Assembly: GCA_958295905.1 (NCBI GenBank)
Contig: OY282382.1
Location: 310,001-374,000 of the forward strand
Length of the DNA stretch: 64,000 nucleotides
Direction: 5' to 3'
Source of the DNA: an uncultured Vicinamibacterales bacterium
GTDB taxonomy: Bacteria > Acidobacteriota > Vicinamibacteria > Vicinamibacterales > UBA8438
Shown here: in pieces, positions 52,681 to 60,844 of the stretch
How positions within the stretch are numbered: the stretch's first letter is position 1
How the letters are laid out: the number at the start of each line of letters is the position of its first letter
Position numbers and translations under genes: made by a program
The notes under the pieces: generated by a model
What the model was told of the DNA's origin: nothing
What the model saw: only the letters and a program-made list of their open reading frames with translations
Database searches by the model: none

Positions 52681-54560
52681 TCGTCGATGATCAGGAGGAT
52701 ATCCATCAGGACTTCAAGGAGATGTTGAAGCCTGGATTCGACAAATCAACAGACGACCTCGCGGCCGCCTTCCTGCCGAGAGAGACCGACCGGAGATTTC
52801 TGCCCGAGTTCGAGCTTATGCATGCGGGGAGCGGAGAAGAAGCATGCGATCTCATACGCAGGCAGACGCGGCGGAGCCTGCCCGTCGCCCTCGCCTACGT
52901 CGACATCAGAATGCCGCCGGGTATGGACGGAATCGAAACCATCCGCCGAATAAGGGAAATCGACCGCAATGTCGAGATCGTCCTGATGACCGCGTACACC
53001 GACGTGCCGTTGGCCGAGATCGTCCACGAGATGGAACTGCTTCATAAGTTGTTGTACATCAGAAAGCCGGTCACGCGCGACGAGATTCAGCAAATCAGCT
53101 CTGCGCTGGTGGCGAAGTGGAATCTGGAGCGGGAGGTGGAGGATGGACGCCGGGAGCTCCTCGCCAGTCATCGAAGGCTGGAAGCGGTAATCGACACCAT
53201 CGAAGAGGCGATTGCGATGTACGACACCGAGGAACGCTTGGTGTTCGCGAACCGGTGGTACACGAAACTGATGAACCGGACGGAAGACGAGCTGAAGAAG
53301 ATGTCGGGGGAGAGCGCCTGGCAGCTTTGGGAGGAGCGGTTCCGGGAACAAAACCGACCCGATCCCGCGTCGCCCGGGGGGTCCGCCGCCGCCGGGCGCG
53401 GGGAGAGCAGCGTGGTGGAAATCCCCTCGGATGAGCCGCCGGAACGCCGGCTGTTCCTCAGGAGGAAGAGACCGGTGCTGAGCGGCGGCGGAGCGGCCCT
53501 GGGGGACTTGTATGTGTACCGGGACGTGTCCAAGGACGCCGAGTACGAACGGGTCAAGGCCGAAGTGCTGCGCCTGCGCGCGGAGGTCGAGGTGGAGACG
53601 GCGTGGGCCGTCGAGGGGATGGTGGGATCCAGCGCGGAAATGCGGGAGGTGTATGCGCTGACGAAGCGCGCGGCGGGAAGCGACATCAGCGTCCTCATTC
53701 GCGGCGACAGCGGAACCGGCAAGGAATTGTTGGCGAGGGCTCTGCATTTCGGAGGCCCGCGCAAGACGGGTCCGTTCGTGGCGATCAATTGCGCGGCGAT
53801 TCCGGAGACGCTCATCGAAAGCGAGCTGTTCGGGCATGAGCGGGGTGCGTTCACCGGCGCGACGGGACGCAGGGCGGGGTGCTTCGAGCGGGCTCAAGGA
53901 GGAACCCTCCTGCTGGACGAAATCGTCGACATGCCGGCGACGTTGCAGAGCAAGCTGTTGCGCGTACTGCAGGAGCGGGAAATCCAACGGGTCGGCGGCG
54001 CCTCGACGGTGCCGGTCGACGTGCGGGTGATCGCGGCGACCAACCGGAGTCTGGAGGCGGCGATAGGGGCCGGGACGTTCCGCGTGGATCTGTACTATCG
54101 CATCGCGGCGTTCCCCATCACGATTCCCGCGCTCACGGAGCGCCGTGACGACATCCCGCTGCTGGTCGACCACTTCGTGAAGGAAAGCGCCGCGCGCAAC
54201 AACAAACCGATGGACGGGGTTTCCAGCGGGGCGTTACGGCTGTTGCTGCAGTACGAATGGCCCGGCAACGTCCGCGAACTGCAAGGCATCATCGAGCGCG
54301 CCGTGCTGTTGGAGACGACGAACGTGCTGCAGGTGGGCAGCCTGCCGTCCCGGTTCGGGGCGGTCGGGCAGGCCGACCGCCCCGCGGGCGAGCTGTGGCT
54401 GGCGGAAGTCGAGCGTCAAGCGATAGTCCGCGCGCTGAAGGCATCGGGCAACAACGTCACGCGGGCGGCGCGGGCCCTCGGCATCAACCGATCCACCCTG
54501 CATCGGAAACTGAAGAATCACGATCTCAGACGCCCCGGCGACGGCGACGGCTCGGCGTGA
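52644..54560 (+). CDS. NtrC-type sigma54-dependent response regulator (REC-PAS-AAA-HTH)
   Basis: 638 residues. Receiver domain with [11 protein letters not shown], an insertion of about 30 residues after the first helix, phospho-Asp87 in [12 protein letters not shown] and the Lys in IRKPVT. A PAS-like domain follows ([20 protein letters not shown]). The AAA+ module has Walker A GDSGTGKE (354-361), the sigma54-contacting loop GAFTGA (401-406) and Walker [10 protein letters not shown] Fis-type helix-turn-helix ends it ([20 protein letters not shown]). It would activate the divergent sigma54 promoter. Its start overlaps the annotated kinase end by 37 bases. Confidence 0.95.
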   Translation: MQSKVHRSCRVLIVDDQEDIHQDFKEMLKPGFDKSTDDLAAAFLPRETDRRFLPEFELMHAGSGEEACDLIRRQTRRSLPVALAYVDIRMPPGMDGIETIRRIREIDRNVEIVLMTAYTDVPLAEIVHEMELLHKLLYIRKPVTRDEIQQISSALVAKWNLEREVEDGRRELLASHRRLEAVIDTIEEAIAMYDTEERLVFANRWYTKLMNRTEDELKKMSGESAWQLWEERFREQNRPDPASPGGSAAAGRGESSVVEIPSDEPPERRLFLRRKRPVLSGGGAALGDLYVYRDVSKDAEYERVKAEVLRLRAEVEVETAWAVEGMVGSSAEMREVYALTKRAAGSDISVLIRGDSGTGKELLARALHFGGPRKTGPFVAINCAAIPETLIESELFGHERGAFTGATGRRAGCFERAQGGTLLLDEIVDMPATLQSKLLRVLQEREIQRVGGASTVPVDVRVIAATNRSLEAAIGAGTFRVDLYYRIAAFPITIPALTERRDDIPLLVDHFVKESAARNNKPMDGVSSGALRLLLQYEWPGNVRELQGIIERAVLLETTNVLQVGSLPSRFGAVGQADRPAGELWLAEVERQAIVRALKASGNNVTRAARALGINRSTLHRKLKNHDLRRPGDGDGSA

Positions 54561-54589
54561 CCGGCTACCGGCCCGTGGCAATACTCCGC

Positions 54590-54700
54590 GGCGCGCCAGA
54601 ACCGGCCAGCGGAGGGGTGGAAACGGCTCGGATCGGCCGGATGCGGCAATTTTTGCCGCTGTGCGACACCGTTCTTGGGCCGAATCCGGCCCCGGCCGGA
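54590..54700. repeat. Intergenic element, family C copy 2
   Basis: Between the convergent regulator and acylase genes. ACCGGCCAGCGG, GGAAACGGCTCGGATCGGCC and CCGCTGTGCGACACCG match 46129-46200. The string TTTGCCGCTGTGCGACA resembles dyad site 2 with a changed left arm. Confidence 0.6.
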
Positions 54701-54812
54701 TGCAGCACAACTTCTGCCACGGACTGCTGCGATGCCGTTCGAGCCCGTGGTGGGCGGCGACCCGGAGAGCCGAACGCGGAACGGCTGCCCGTGACCCGGC
54801 GCCGGCCTCGAC

Positions 54813-57182
54813 TCAGCGCTCCGCCGGCTGCAGCGTCAGGCGGTGCGCGCCGTGCTCCTCGACCGCTTCCCGCGTGTAGAGCAGGGGGAAATACTCGCCG
54901 TTGCCCAGATTCTCGGCGAGGTTCCCGTAATAGGGGCTGCCGGGCTGGGCCGACTGTCCGGGGGCGTTGCTGGCCACCGACCGGTCGGGGTCGGCGAGGT
55001 CGATGATGCGCCGGAAGTTGGCGCCGGTGGCGTTGACGGCGCCGAAACCTCCGGGGCGCTCGACGGCGGGCAGGTCGAACGCCGGATCCAGCATGTGGGG
55101 CAGGGCGCTGGCGTGCACCCGGCCGTGCCGCCACTCGGCGCGGTCGGGGCCGAGCTCGTCGGTCAGCCGCTCGACGGCCGCCGTCAGGCCCTGCTCGATG
55201 AGCGCGCGCCGCTCGGCCGCAGGGGTTGCCGCATCCCGCACCGCACCGTCCACCTCGGCGTTCCAGCGCACGTAGAGCGCGCCGGCGGCGCTCCCGCGCG
55301 AGACCGTGGCGTCCCATTCGGCGATCAGCCCGCGCGCCCACTCGGCGTCGGGGTCGTCGGACGTCCAGCCCTGGAACGCGGGGATGTCCCGCTCGGCCGC
55401 GAGGAGGCGCGCGTCGTGCTGAATCCGCTTGTGGTCGTCCACCGCGAGCGTCCCGCCGGCGCCGAAAATCTGGTGCAGCCGGGCGATGCGCGAGGTCTCG
55501 ACCCCCCGCGACGAGTGGTAGAACACGGGGCGGCCCTCGTAGCCCGGCGGGTGGACGTTGTTGTTGGCGGTGGCGATGTAGCCGCGCTCGGGGTTGAACT
55601 CGCGCGGCAGGTCTTCGCGGAACCCGCGCCACTCGTAGTCGCCGTTGCCGGGCACCGGCAGCCGCCCGTTCCAGCCGTCGCGGTCCGGCGTCAGCCCCGT
55701 CACCTGCAGGGCGATGTTGCCGTCGGCGTCGCCGCAGATGAGGCTGTGCGTGGGCACCAGCCAGTGCATCGCGCGGTCGAAGAAGTCGGCGCAGCTCTCG
55801 GCTTGGGCGAGCTGGAAGCTGCCCTTGTAGGCGGCGGTGCCCGGCTCCTGCACCACCGACCGCACCGCGTAGGCGACGCGGTTCTCGAGGTCCTCGTAGA
55901 AGACGGGGCCGTGCCGGCTGAACTTCAGCACGATCGGCTCGGGGTCCCGGCCCTTGACGGGAATCTCTTCCTCGATGATCCGCAGCGGCTCCCAGCCGTC
56001 CCGCCACCGCACCAGGTCGGGCTCGTCGGGGTGCAGCTCTTCGACGTAGACGTCGACCATGTCGGTGCCGGCGAAGGTGAAGCCCCACGCCATGTCCGCG
56101 TTGCTCCCGGCGTCGACGCCCGCGAACGGCGGCTCGCCGCCCCCGATCACGTTCCAGCCGGGGGCCACGAGATGGACGAAGTAGCGCAGCGCAGGCATCT
56201 CGATGCGCCGGTGGGGGTCGTTGGCGAGTATCGGGACCCCGGTCGGCGACCGGGCGCCGGTCATCACCCAGTTGTTGCTGCCCTCGGTCGCGACGATGCC
56301 CGGCAGGACCCGCGCCGCCCGCAGCCCGGGCGGGCTGACGAGGTCACGGTACGGCTCGACGATCTCCAGGGCGGGCAGGCGCCCGGCCACGAACGGATCG
56401 CCGTCGCCGGCCCGCATCGCGTCGAGGACGTCCTCGGTGATGATGCTGACGTCGAGGCCGTCGGGCACCACGAGGTCGTCCCAGGGGTCGGGGGCGGCGC
56501 GCCGGTTCGCCTCGTCGACCCCGTAACGGGCGACGTTCAGCGCGAGCTGCATTTCGTGGAGGGCGTGCCCGCGCACGCTCGGCACCCCCAGCGCGGCCCA
56601 GCGCAGCACGGCGGTCTCGGCCGTCCACGGCTCCGGCACGACGCCGGTGAGCTGGAACTCCACCGGGAGGTTGCCGCGGTGCTGCTCGATGTAGGCGTTC
56701 ACCCCGTTGGCGTGCGCGGTGAACAGGCGGTGGGCGTCGGGGTGGTAGCTGGTCCACTCGGTCTCGTCCCACGGCCCCCGGAACATCATCAGCCGGGTCC
56801 GGCGGTCGTAGTCGAGCGCCTCGGGCCCGAAGACCTCGGCCAGCCGCCCCCCGCGCCAGCGGCGCCACATCTCCATCTGCCACAGCCGGTCCTGGGCCAT
56901 GACGTAGCCCTGCGCGAAGAACAGGTCGTCGTCGTTCTCGGCGTAGATGTGGGGCACGCCCCATTCGTCGCGAATCACCTCGACCGGCGCGGTCAGGCCG
57001 GGGACGGTCAACTCTCCCTCGATGGTGGCGAGCGAGCGTTGCGCGAGCGCCTCGAGCGACTGCGGTTCGCCGGGGGCGGCGCAAACCGCCGCCGATGCCG
57101 CCAGCGCGACCAGCGCCGCCCGGGCGACGTGCCCGCACGCCGGTACGACCGGTCCCGTTCCGCATCCGACAGGAATATCCAT
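54813..57182 (-). CDS. Penicillin acylase family protein
   Basis: 789 residues with a signal peptide (or lipoprotein signal: AAVCAAPG). An Ntn-hydrolase precursor: alpha chain (PVEVIRDEWGVPHIYAENDD, YVMAQDRLWQMEMWRRWRGG), a linker, then the beta chain starting at Ser302 in TEGSNNWVMTG, which becomes the N-terminal nucleophile after self-cleavage. Downstream motifs ILANDPHRRIEMPALRYFVH, DMAWGFTFAGTDMVD and KFSRHGPVF are typical. It hydrolyses amides of acyl amino compounds such as beta-lactams or acyl-homoserine lactones; the substrate is unknown. The ATG at 57182 has GAGGG five bases upstream. Confidence 0.93.
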   Translation of the reverse strand: MDIPVGCGTGPVVPACGHVARAALVALAASAAVCAAPGEPQSLEALAQRSLATIEGELTVPGLTAPVEVIRDEWGVPHIYAENDDDLFFAQGYVMAQDRLWQMEMWRRWRGGRLAEVFGPEALDYDRRTRLMMFRGPWDETEWTSYHPDAHRLFTAHANGVNAYIEQHRGNLPVEFQLTGVVPEPWTAETAVLRWAALGVPSVRGHALHEMQLALNVARYGVDEANRRAAPDPWDDLVVPDGLDVSIITEDVLDAMRAGDGDPFVAGRLPALEIVEPYRDLVSPPGLRAARVLPGIVATEGSNNWVMTGARSPTGVPILANDPHRRIEMPALRYFVHLVAPGWNVIGGGEPPFAGVDAGSNADMAWGFTFAGTDMVDVYVEELHPDEPDLVRWRDGWEPLRIIEEEIPVKGRDPEPIVLKFSRHGPVFYEDLENRVAYAVRSVVQEPGTAAYKGSFQLAQAESCADFFDRAMHWLVPTHSLICGDADGNIALQVTGLTPDRDGWNGRLPVPGNGDYEWRGFREDLPREFNPERGYIATANNNVHPPGYEGRPVFYHSSRGVETSRIARLHQIFGAGGTLAVDDHKRIQHDARLLAAERDIPAFQGWTSDDPDAEWARGLIAEWDATVSRGSAAGALYVRWNAEVDGAVRDAATPAAERRALIEQGLTAAVERLTDELGPDRAEWRHGRVHASALPHMLDPAFDLPAVERPGGFGAVNATGANFRRIIDLADPDRSVASNAPGQSAQPGSPYYGNLAENLGNGEYFPLLYTREAVEEHGAHRLTLQPAER

Positions 57183-57238
57183 CAGAGCCCTCAGTGATCC
57201 GTTCCGGAGAAATAGAAATAGAACGACTCGATCAGCGT

Positions 57239-57340
57239 AATCGGCGGAAGCACGCCGATCTCACCGCGCTTCAGGCGGTCCGCGCGGCCGACAACACCCG
57301 CGGCGATCAGCGGAATCAGCGGAAGCACGCCGATCCCACC
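57239..57340. repeat. Two 27-bp direct repeats at 75-bp spacing
   Basis: AATCGGCGGAAGCACGCCGA then TCTCACC at 57239-57265, and AATCAGCGGAAGCACGCCGA then TCCCACC at 57314-57340. They lie in the 196-base gap between YggT and the acylase. Confidence 0.85.
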
Positions 57341-57378
57341 CCCGCTGCGGCGCCGGTCATCCGTAGCTGCCGGCGCCA

Positions 57379-57609
57379 TCACCAGAACAGCCCCCGGATC
57401 ATGCGGAGCCCGATCAGCAGGACCATCGGCGAGAAGTCCAGCCCGCCCATCGGCGGCAGGGCGCGCCGGATGGGGTCGAGCAGCGGCTCGGTCATCGCGC
57501 TCACGAAACTGGCGATCGGGTTCGACGGGGGCAACTGCATCCACGAGACGACCACCGCCACCAGCACGATGAGGGAGTAGAGGTCGATGAGTTGAATCAA
57601 CAGCGACAT
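57379..57609 (-). CDS. YggT family membrane protein
   Basis: 76 residues from the ATG at 57609, preceded by AAGGG. Two membrane helices around LVAVVVSWMQLPPSNPIASF and the family signature TEPLLDPIRRALPPMGGLDFSP shortened here as TEPLLDPIRRALPP. One YggT unit instead of the two found in the E. coli protein. YggT proteins are linked to osmotic stress and to membrane or division functions. Nine bases downstream of the PhoD-like gene, so co-transcribed with it. Confidence 0.9.
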   Translation of the reverse strand: MSLLIQLIDLYSLIVLVAVVVSWMQLPPSNPIASFVSAMTEPLLDPIRRALPPMGGLDFSPMVLLIGLRMIRGLFW

Positions 57610-57618
57610 GGGCACCCT

Positions 57619-59091
57619 TCATCCGGCCGTGCGGACCGTCTCGTAGGTCGGGACTCCGTGCTCGTCGAACCAGCGGAAAGCGGCGGCCGGCGCCTCGCCG
57701 GGGGTGACGGCCACTTCCAGGAAGCCGCCGGTGGGCTCGGGCGACGAGAACGGCTGCACGATCAGGCCGTCGGGATCGTTCGACCCGGGGTCGCCCGGCG
57801 CCCGGCCGAGGCGCGCGTTGGCGTCGACGAGGGCGCCGGTCGAGAACTCCTCGAACCCCCGCGGATGGATCGAGTGGTACTGCCAGTGCCGGTCTCCGCT
57901 GACGATGTAGAAGTGGTTGTCGAGGAAGCCGTTCTCCTCCAGCCAGTCGAAGAACCGGTCGCGCTCGTACTGGAAACCCATGGGGTTCGAGTGGTTGTCG
58001 CGCTTGAAGGGGTCGTGCCCCTCGGCCTGGCGTCCCGCCTGGTCGGCGTCGTCGGGGCCGATCATCGGCGTCGGCGAGATCAGGATCTTGAAGGTGGCGT
58101 CGCTCGCGAGCAGGGTCTCCTTCAGCCACTCCATCTGCTCGGCCCCCCACAGGGTCTTGTCGGGCCCCGGCTCGGCCATGTTCGGGCTGCGGTAGTCGCG
58201 CCCCTCGGTCAGCCAGATCTGCAGGTCGCGCGAGACCCGGTGGGTCCGGTAGGTCCGCGGGTCGGGGTCGGCAGGGTCGACGACCGGCACCTGCTCGAGA
58301 AACGTCGCCTTGCCCAGCGCGGGCGAGGGGTCGGGCTCGAGGTCGACGGTGTTGTCGGTGTCGTTGTAGCGGTAGTCGTGGTCGTCCTTCTCCCAGTAGG
58401 TGGCGACCGACGAGAACAGCTCGATGAACCGCGGCTGCACGAACTGCTGGTGCCACTTCTTGCGCAGGAACGACCGGGTGCGCTCGAACTCGCTGAACGG
58501 CGCGTCGTAGTAGACGTTGTCACCGGTGCCGACGAAGAACGCCGGCCCGCGGGCGAGGATCGCGGCCAGCCCCGGATAGCCGAGCGGCCGGTCCTCGGGG
58601 GAGCCGGCGCGCGGGCCGTCGCCGTGAAAGCGCGCGTAGTTCATGCCCGTGACCACGACGAAGCTCACCTCCTCGGCCGCCTCCGCCCCGGGCAGGGTGC
58701 GGAACGAACGGGTCGGGCCGAGCCGGGTGTTGTCGGCGGTGGGGCCGTACTCGAGCCGGTAGAAGTAGCGGGTGCCCGCGCTCAGCCCGTCGACGGCGGT
58801 CTTCACGATGTAGTCGCCTTCGGGCGCCGCGTCGAGCCACGCCGTCGTCGTCGAGTCGGCGAAGTCGTCCGAGAGGGCCAGCTCGAACCGCGCCGTCCCC
58901 GGCGCCCCCGCCACGTCGCCGTCCACGAGGCCGTCCGGGGTGGTCAGCCGCGACTGCAGGATGACGCTGTCCGCGGTCACCTCGCCGGCCATCTCGCCCT
59001 GGCCGTTGGTGATGGTGATGGGGTCGGGCGCAAGGCCGCCGCAGCCGGCCAGCAGCCCCAGGCCCGTCAATATTGCCGCCGTCTTCGTCAT
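57619..59091 (-). CDS. PhoD-like alkaline phosphatase lipoprotein
   Basis: 490 residues from the ATG at 59091; the signal peptide has a lipobox (LLAGC). An Ig-like N-domain (GEMAGEVTADSVILQSRLTT) precedes the metallophosphatase domain of PhoD type: FVGTGDNVYYDAPFSEFE, the metal-binding WEKDDHDYRYNDTD, WLKETLLASDATFKILISPT and IVSGDRHWQYHSI. It would cleave phosphodiesters or phosphomonoesters in the periplasm with metal cofactors. Followed at nine bases by yggT. Confidence 0.9.
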   Translation of the reverse strand: MTKTAAILTGLGLLAGCGGLAPDPITITNGQGEMAGEVTADSVILQSRLTTPDGLVDGDVAGAPGTARFELALSDDFADSTTTAWLDAAPEGDYIVKTAVDGLSAGTRYFYRLEYGPTADNTRLGPTRSFRTLPGAEAAEEVSFVVVTGMNYARFHGDGPRAGSPEDRPLGYPGLAAILARGPAFFVGTGDNVYYDAPFSEFERTRSFLRKKWHQQFVQPRFIELFSSVATYWEKDDHDYRYNDTDNTVDLEPDPSPALGKATFLEQVPVVDPADPDPRTYRTHRVSRDLQIWLTEGRDYRSPNMAEPGPDKTLWGAEQMEWLKETLLASDATFKILISPTPMIGPDDADQAGRQAEGHDPFKRDNHSNPMGFQYERDRFFDWLEENGFLDNHFYIVSGDRHWQYHSIHPRGFEEFSTGALVDANARLGRAPGDPGSNDPDGLIVQPFSSPEPTGGFLEVAVTPGEAPAAAFRWFDEHGVPTYETVRTAG

Positions 59092-59206
59092 CGTCACTGC
59101 CCCCCGGCCGCGGCCGGCCCGCCCGGCGTTCGCCCGCCTCCAGCGGTAGTGGGGGGCGATCGTCGTTCCAGACACGGCGCGGGGCCATCGTAGCACGGGC
59201 GCGCGG

Positions 59207-60742
59207 TCAGAACGGCAGCCGGTCGATGCGGTAGCCGAGGTGCCAGGCGATGTAGTCGTGGCTGAAGTCCTTGCCCCGGCTCATGAACCGGAAGCTCACG
59301 TCGGTGAACCAGCGCTCGGCGAAGCGCAGGATGGTCCCGACCCGATAGTACGGGGCGGGCCGCTCGTCGGACCGCGTGCGGGCCAGATGCGTCCCGAAGT
59401 GCAGGTAGATGGAGATCGGCCCGGCGATCTGCTCGTACCCCGTGTAGACGCCGACGCTGCCGCCGCCGGCGAGACGGGTGTCCGGAACCCGTGCCGTTCC
59501 GGCCGGCCGGGCGGTCTCCAGGGACCCTTCCAGGCCCCCGCCGACTTGGCCGATGCGGTAGAACCGGCGCCAGATCGATCCCTTCAGCGCGGCGATCCGG
59601 ATGGACCCGCGGGGGCCGAACCGGTCCCCGCGCCAGAAGAACCCGACCCCCCGCACCGCGAGCCCGCCGTCGAGACGCGTCTCCCACCGGCCGACGAACG
59701 GGGGCCGGTGTTCGCGCCGCCGGGGCGGTCCGCGCACGCCCAGGCTGCGCTGGACGGCGACGCGCGGGGCGGTCACCGTCAGGCCCCGGTTCGGGCTGCC
59801 GACGCCGCCGTTCGAGAAGTGGTTCAGCGAGAACCCGGCGAGGAGGTCGAGGCGGTCAGAGAGGCGCCGCCGCCCCAGGAACCCCAGGTCGATGTAGCTC
59901 GTGAGCCGGGTGGTCGGATGCCGCTCGAACGGGAACGCCTCGAACGCCGGCGTGTTCCAGCCGTGCGTCACGCCCATGCCGATGCTCGCGAGGACGTCGA
60001 CGGCGGCGATGGCCGGCACGATCGGGGTTTGGATGAACCCGTACACCGACACCGGCCGGCCCCGGTCCGTCGGCGCGCCGCCGAAGTCGCCGAACTGGAC
60101 GCCCGCGCCGTACGACGGGAAGCGGTAGGTGTGGTGCCACACCGCCGACCCGTCGGTGCGCCTCACAAGTTCCACGCGATAGGAACGGAAGGAGTTGCGA
60201 GGCAGGGGATGCGTCCGGCCGACGACGCCGGCCTGAAGGTCGAAGCGCAGCGCCCAGTCCTCGGGTGTGCGGAGTCGGAACCGGCGCCGCACCGCGCGGA
60301 ACGCCTTGGGCAGGAACCCGTCCGCGTCCGCCTCCGGGCTCGATTCCGCGATGCCTGCGGGACCCTGGGCGCCGGCGCCGTCCGGCGGCTGCGCGGCTGT
60401 TGGCTCGGGGGTCGCGGGACTTGCTGCGCCGGCGTTGTCCGGCGGCGGCGCGGCTGTTTTCTCGGGGGTTGCCCGATTCCCGGCCCCGGCACCGTCCCGC
60501 GGCGGCGCGGTGGTTGGCTCGAGGGTCGCGGGACTTGCCGCGCCGGCGTTGTCCGGCGGCTGCGCGGTTGTTTTCTCGGGGGTTGCGCGGTTCCCGGCGC
60601 CGGCGTTGTCCGGCGGCTGGGCGGTTGTTTTCTCGAGGGTTGGGCGATTCCCGGCCCCGGCGCCGTCCGGCGGCGGGGCGGCCGCCGGGACCGACGCGGG
60701 GCACAGCAGAAGCCCGATGAGCGTCAGGGGACGGTAACGCAC
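59207..60742 (-). CDS. PagL-like lipid A 3-O-deacylase with N-terminal repeat region
   Basis: 511 residues from a GTG at 60742, chosen because it begins a signal peptide; a TTG at 60805 is an alternative. Residues about 25-145 are five and a half repeats of 19 residues, for example PPDNAGAGNRATPEKTTAQ. The remaining part resembles the PagL/acyloxyacyl hydrolase outer-membrane barrel (PF09411): YGFIQTPIVPAIAAVDVLAS, and the catalytic pair His308-x-Ser310 in LNHFSNGG. It ends in an outer-membrane terminal Phe (DRLPF). It would remove an acyl chain from lipid A. The N-terminal repeats are not part of PagL. Confidence 0.78.
   Translation of the reverse strand: MRYRPLTLIGLLLCPASVPAAAPPPDGAGAGNRPTLEKTTAQPPDNAGAGNRATPEKTTAQPPDNAGAASPATLEPTTAPPRDGAGAGNRATPEKTAAPPPDNAGAASPATPEPTAAQPPDGAGAQGPAGIAESSPEADADGFLPKAFRAVRRRFRLRTPEDWALRFDLQAGVVGRTHPLPRNSFRSYRVELVRRTDGSAVWHHTYRFPSYGAGVQFGDFGGAPTDRGRPVSVYGFIQTPIVPAIAAVDVLASIGMGVTHGWNTPAFEAFPFERHPTTRLTSYIDLGFLGRRRLSDRLDLLAGFSLNHFSNGGVGSPNRGLTVTAPRVAVQRSLGVRGPPRRREHRPPFVGRWETRLDGGLAVRGVGFFWRGDRFGPRGSIRIAALKGSIWRRFYRIGQVGGGLEGSLETARPAGTARVPDTRLAGGGSVGVYTGYEQIAGPISIYLHFGTHLARTRSDERPAPYYRVGTILRFAERWFTDVSFRFMSRGKDFSHDYIAWHLGYRIDRLPF
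60370..60690. repeat. 57-bp coding tandem repeats
   Basis: GCGCCGGCGTTGTCCGGCGG and CTCGGGGGTTGC recur every 57 bases, coding the 19-residue N-terminal repeats of the PagL-like protein. Confidence 0.85.
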
Positions 60743-60805
60743 GCGAACCAGGAGTCTTCTGCGCGCAGCCCGAGGAATCGTCGCCGCGTGGCTCCGACCG
60801 GCCAA

Positions 60806-60844
60806 CCCCTCCAGGACCGAGCCGTTCTACGGGACCGGCTCCTG
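60806..60844. repeat. Palindrome-family copy overlapping a PQQ-dehydrogenase stop codon
   Basis: CCAGGACCGAGCCG-TTCTA-CGGGACCGGCTCCTG. As at 31313, the loop supplies the TAG stop of the minus-strand gene. Preceded by CCAACCCCT. Confidence 0.75.

Noticed and set aside
54843-57197. 784-codon plus-strand frame
   Set aside because: Mirror of the penicillin acylase gene, which has clear motifs.
57191-58456. 421-codon minus-strand frame
   Set aside because: Different frame of the PhoD and yggT genes; no motifs.
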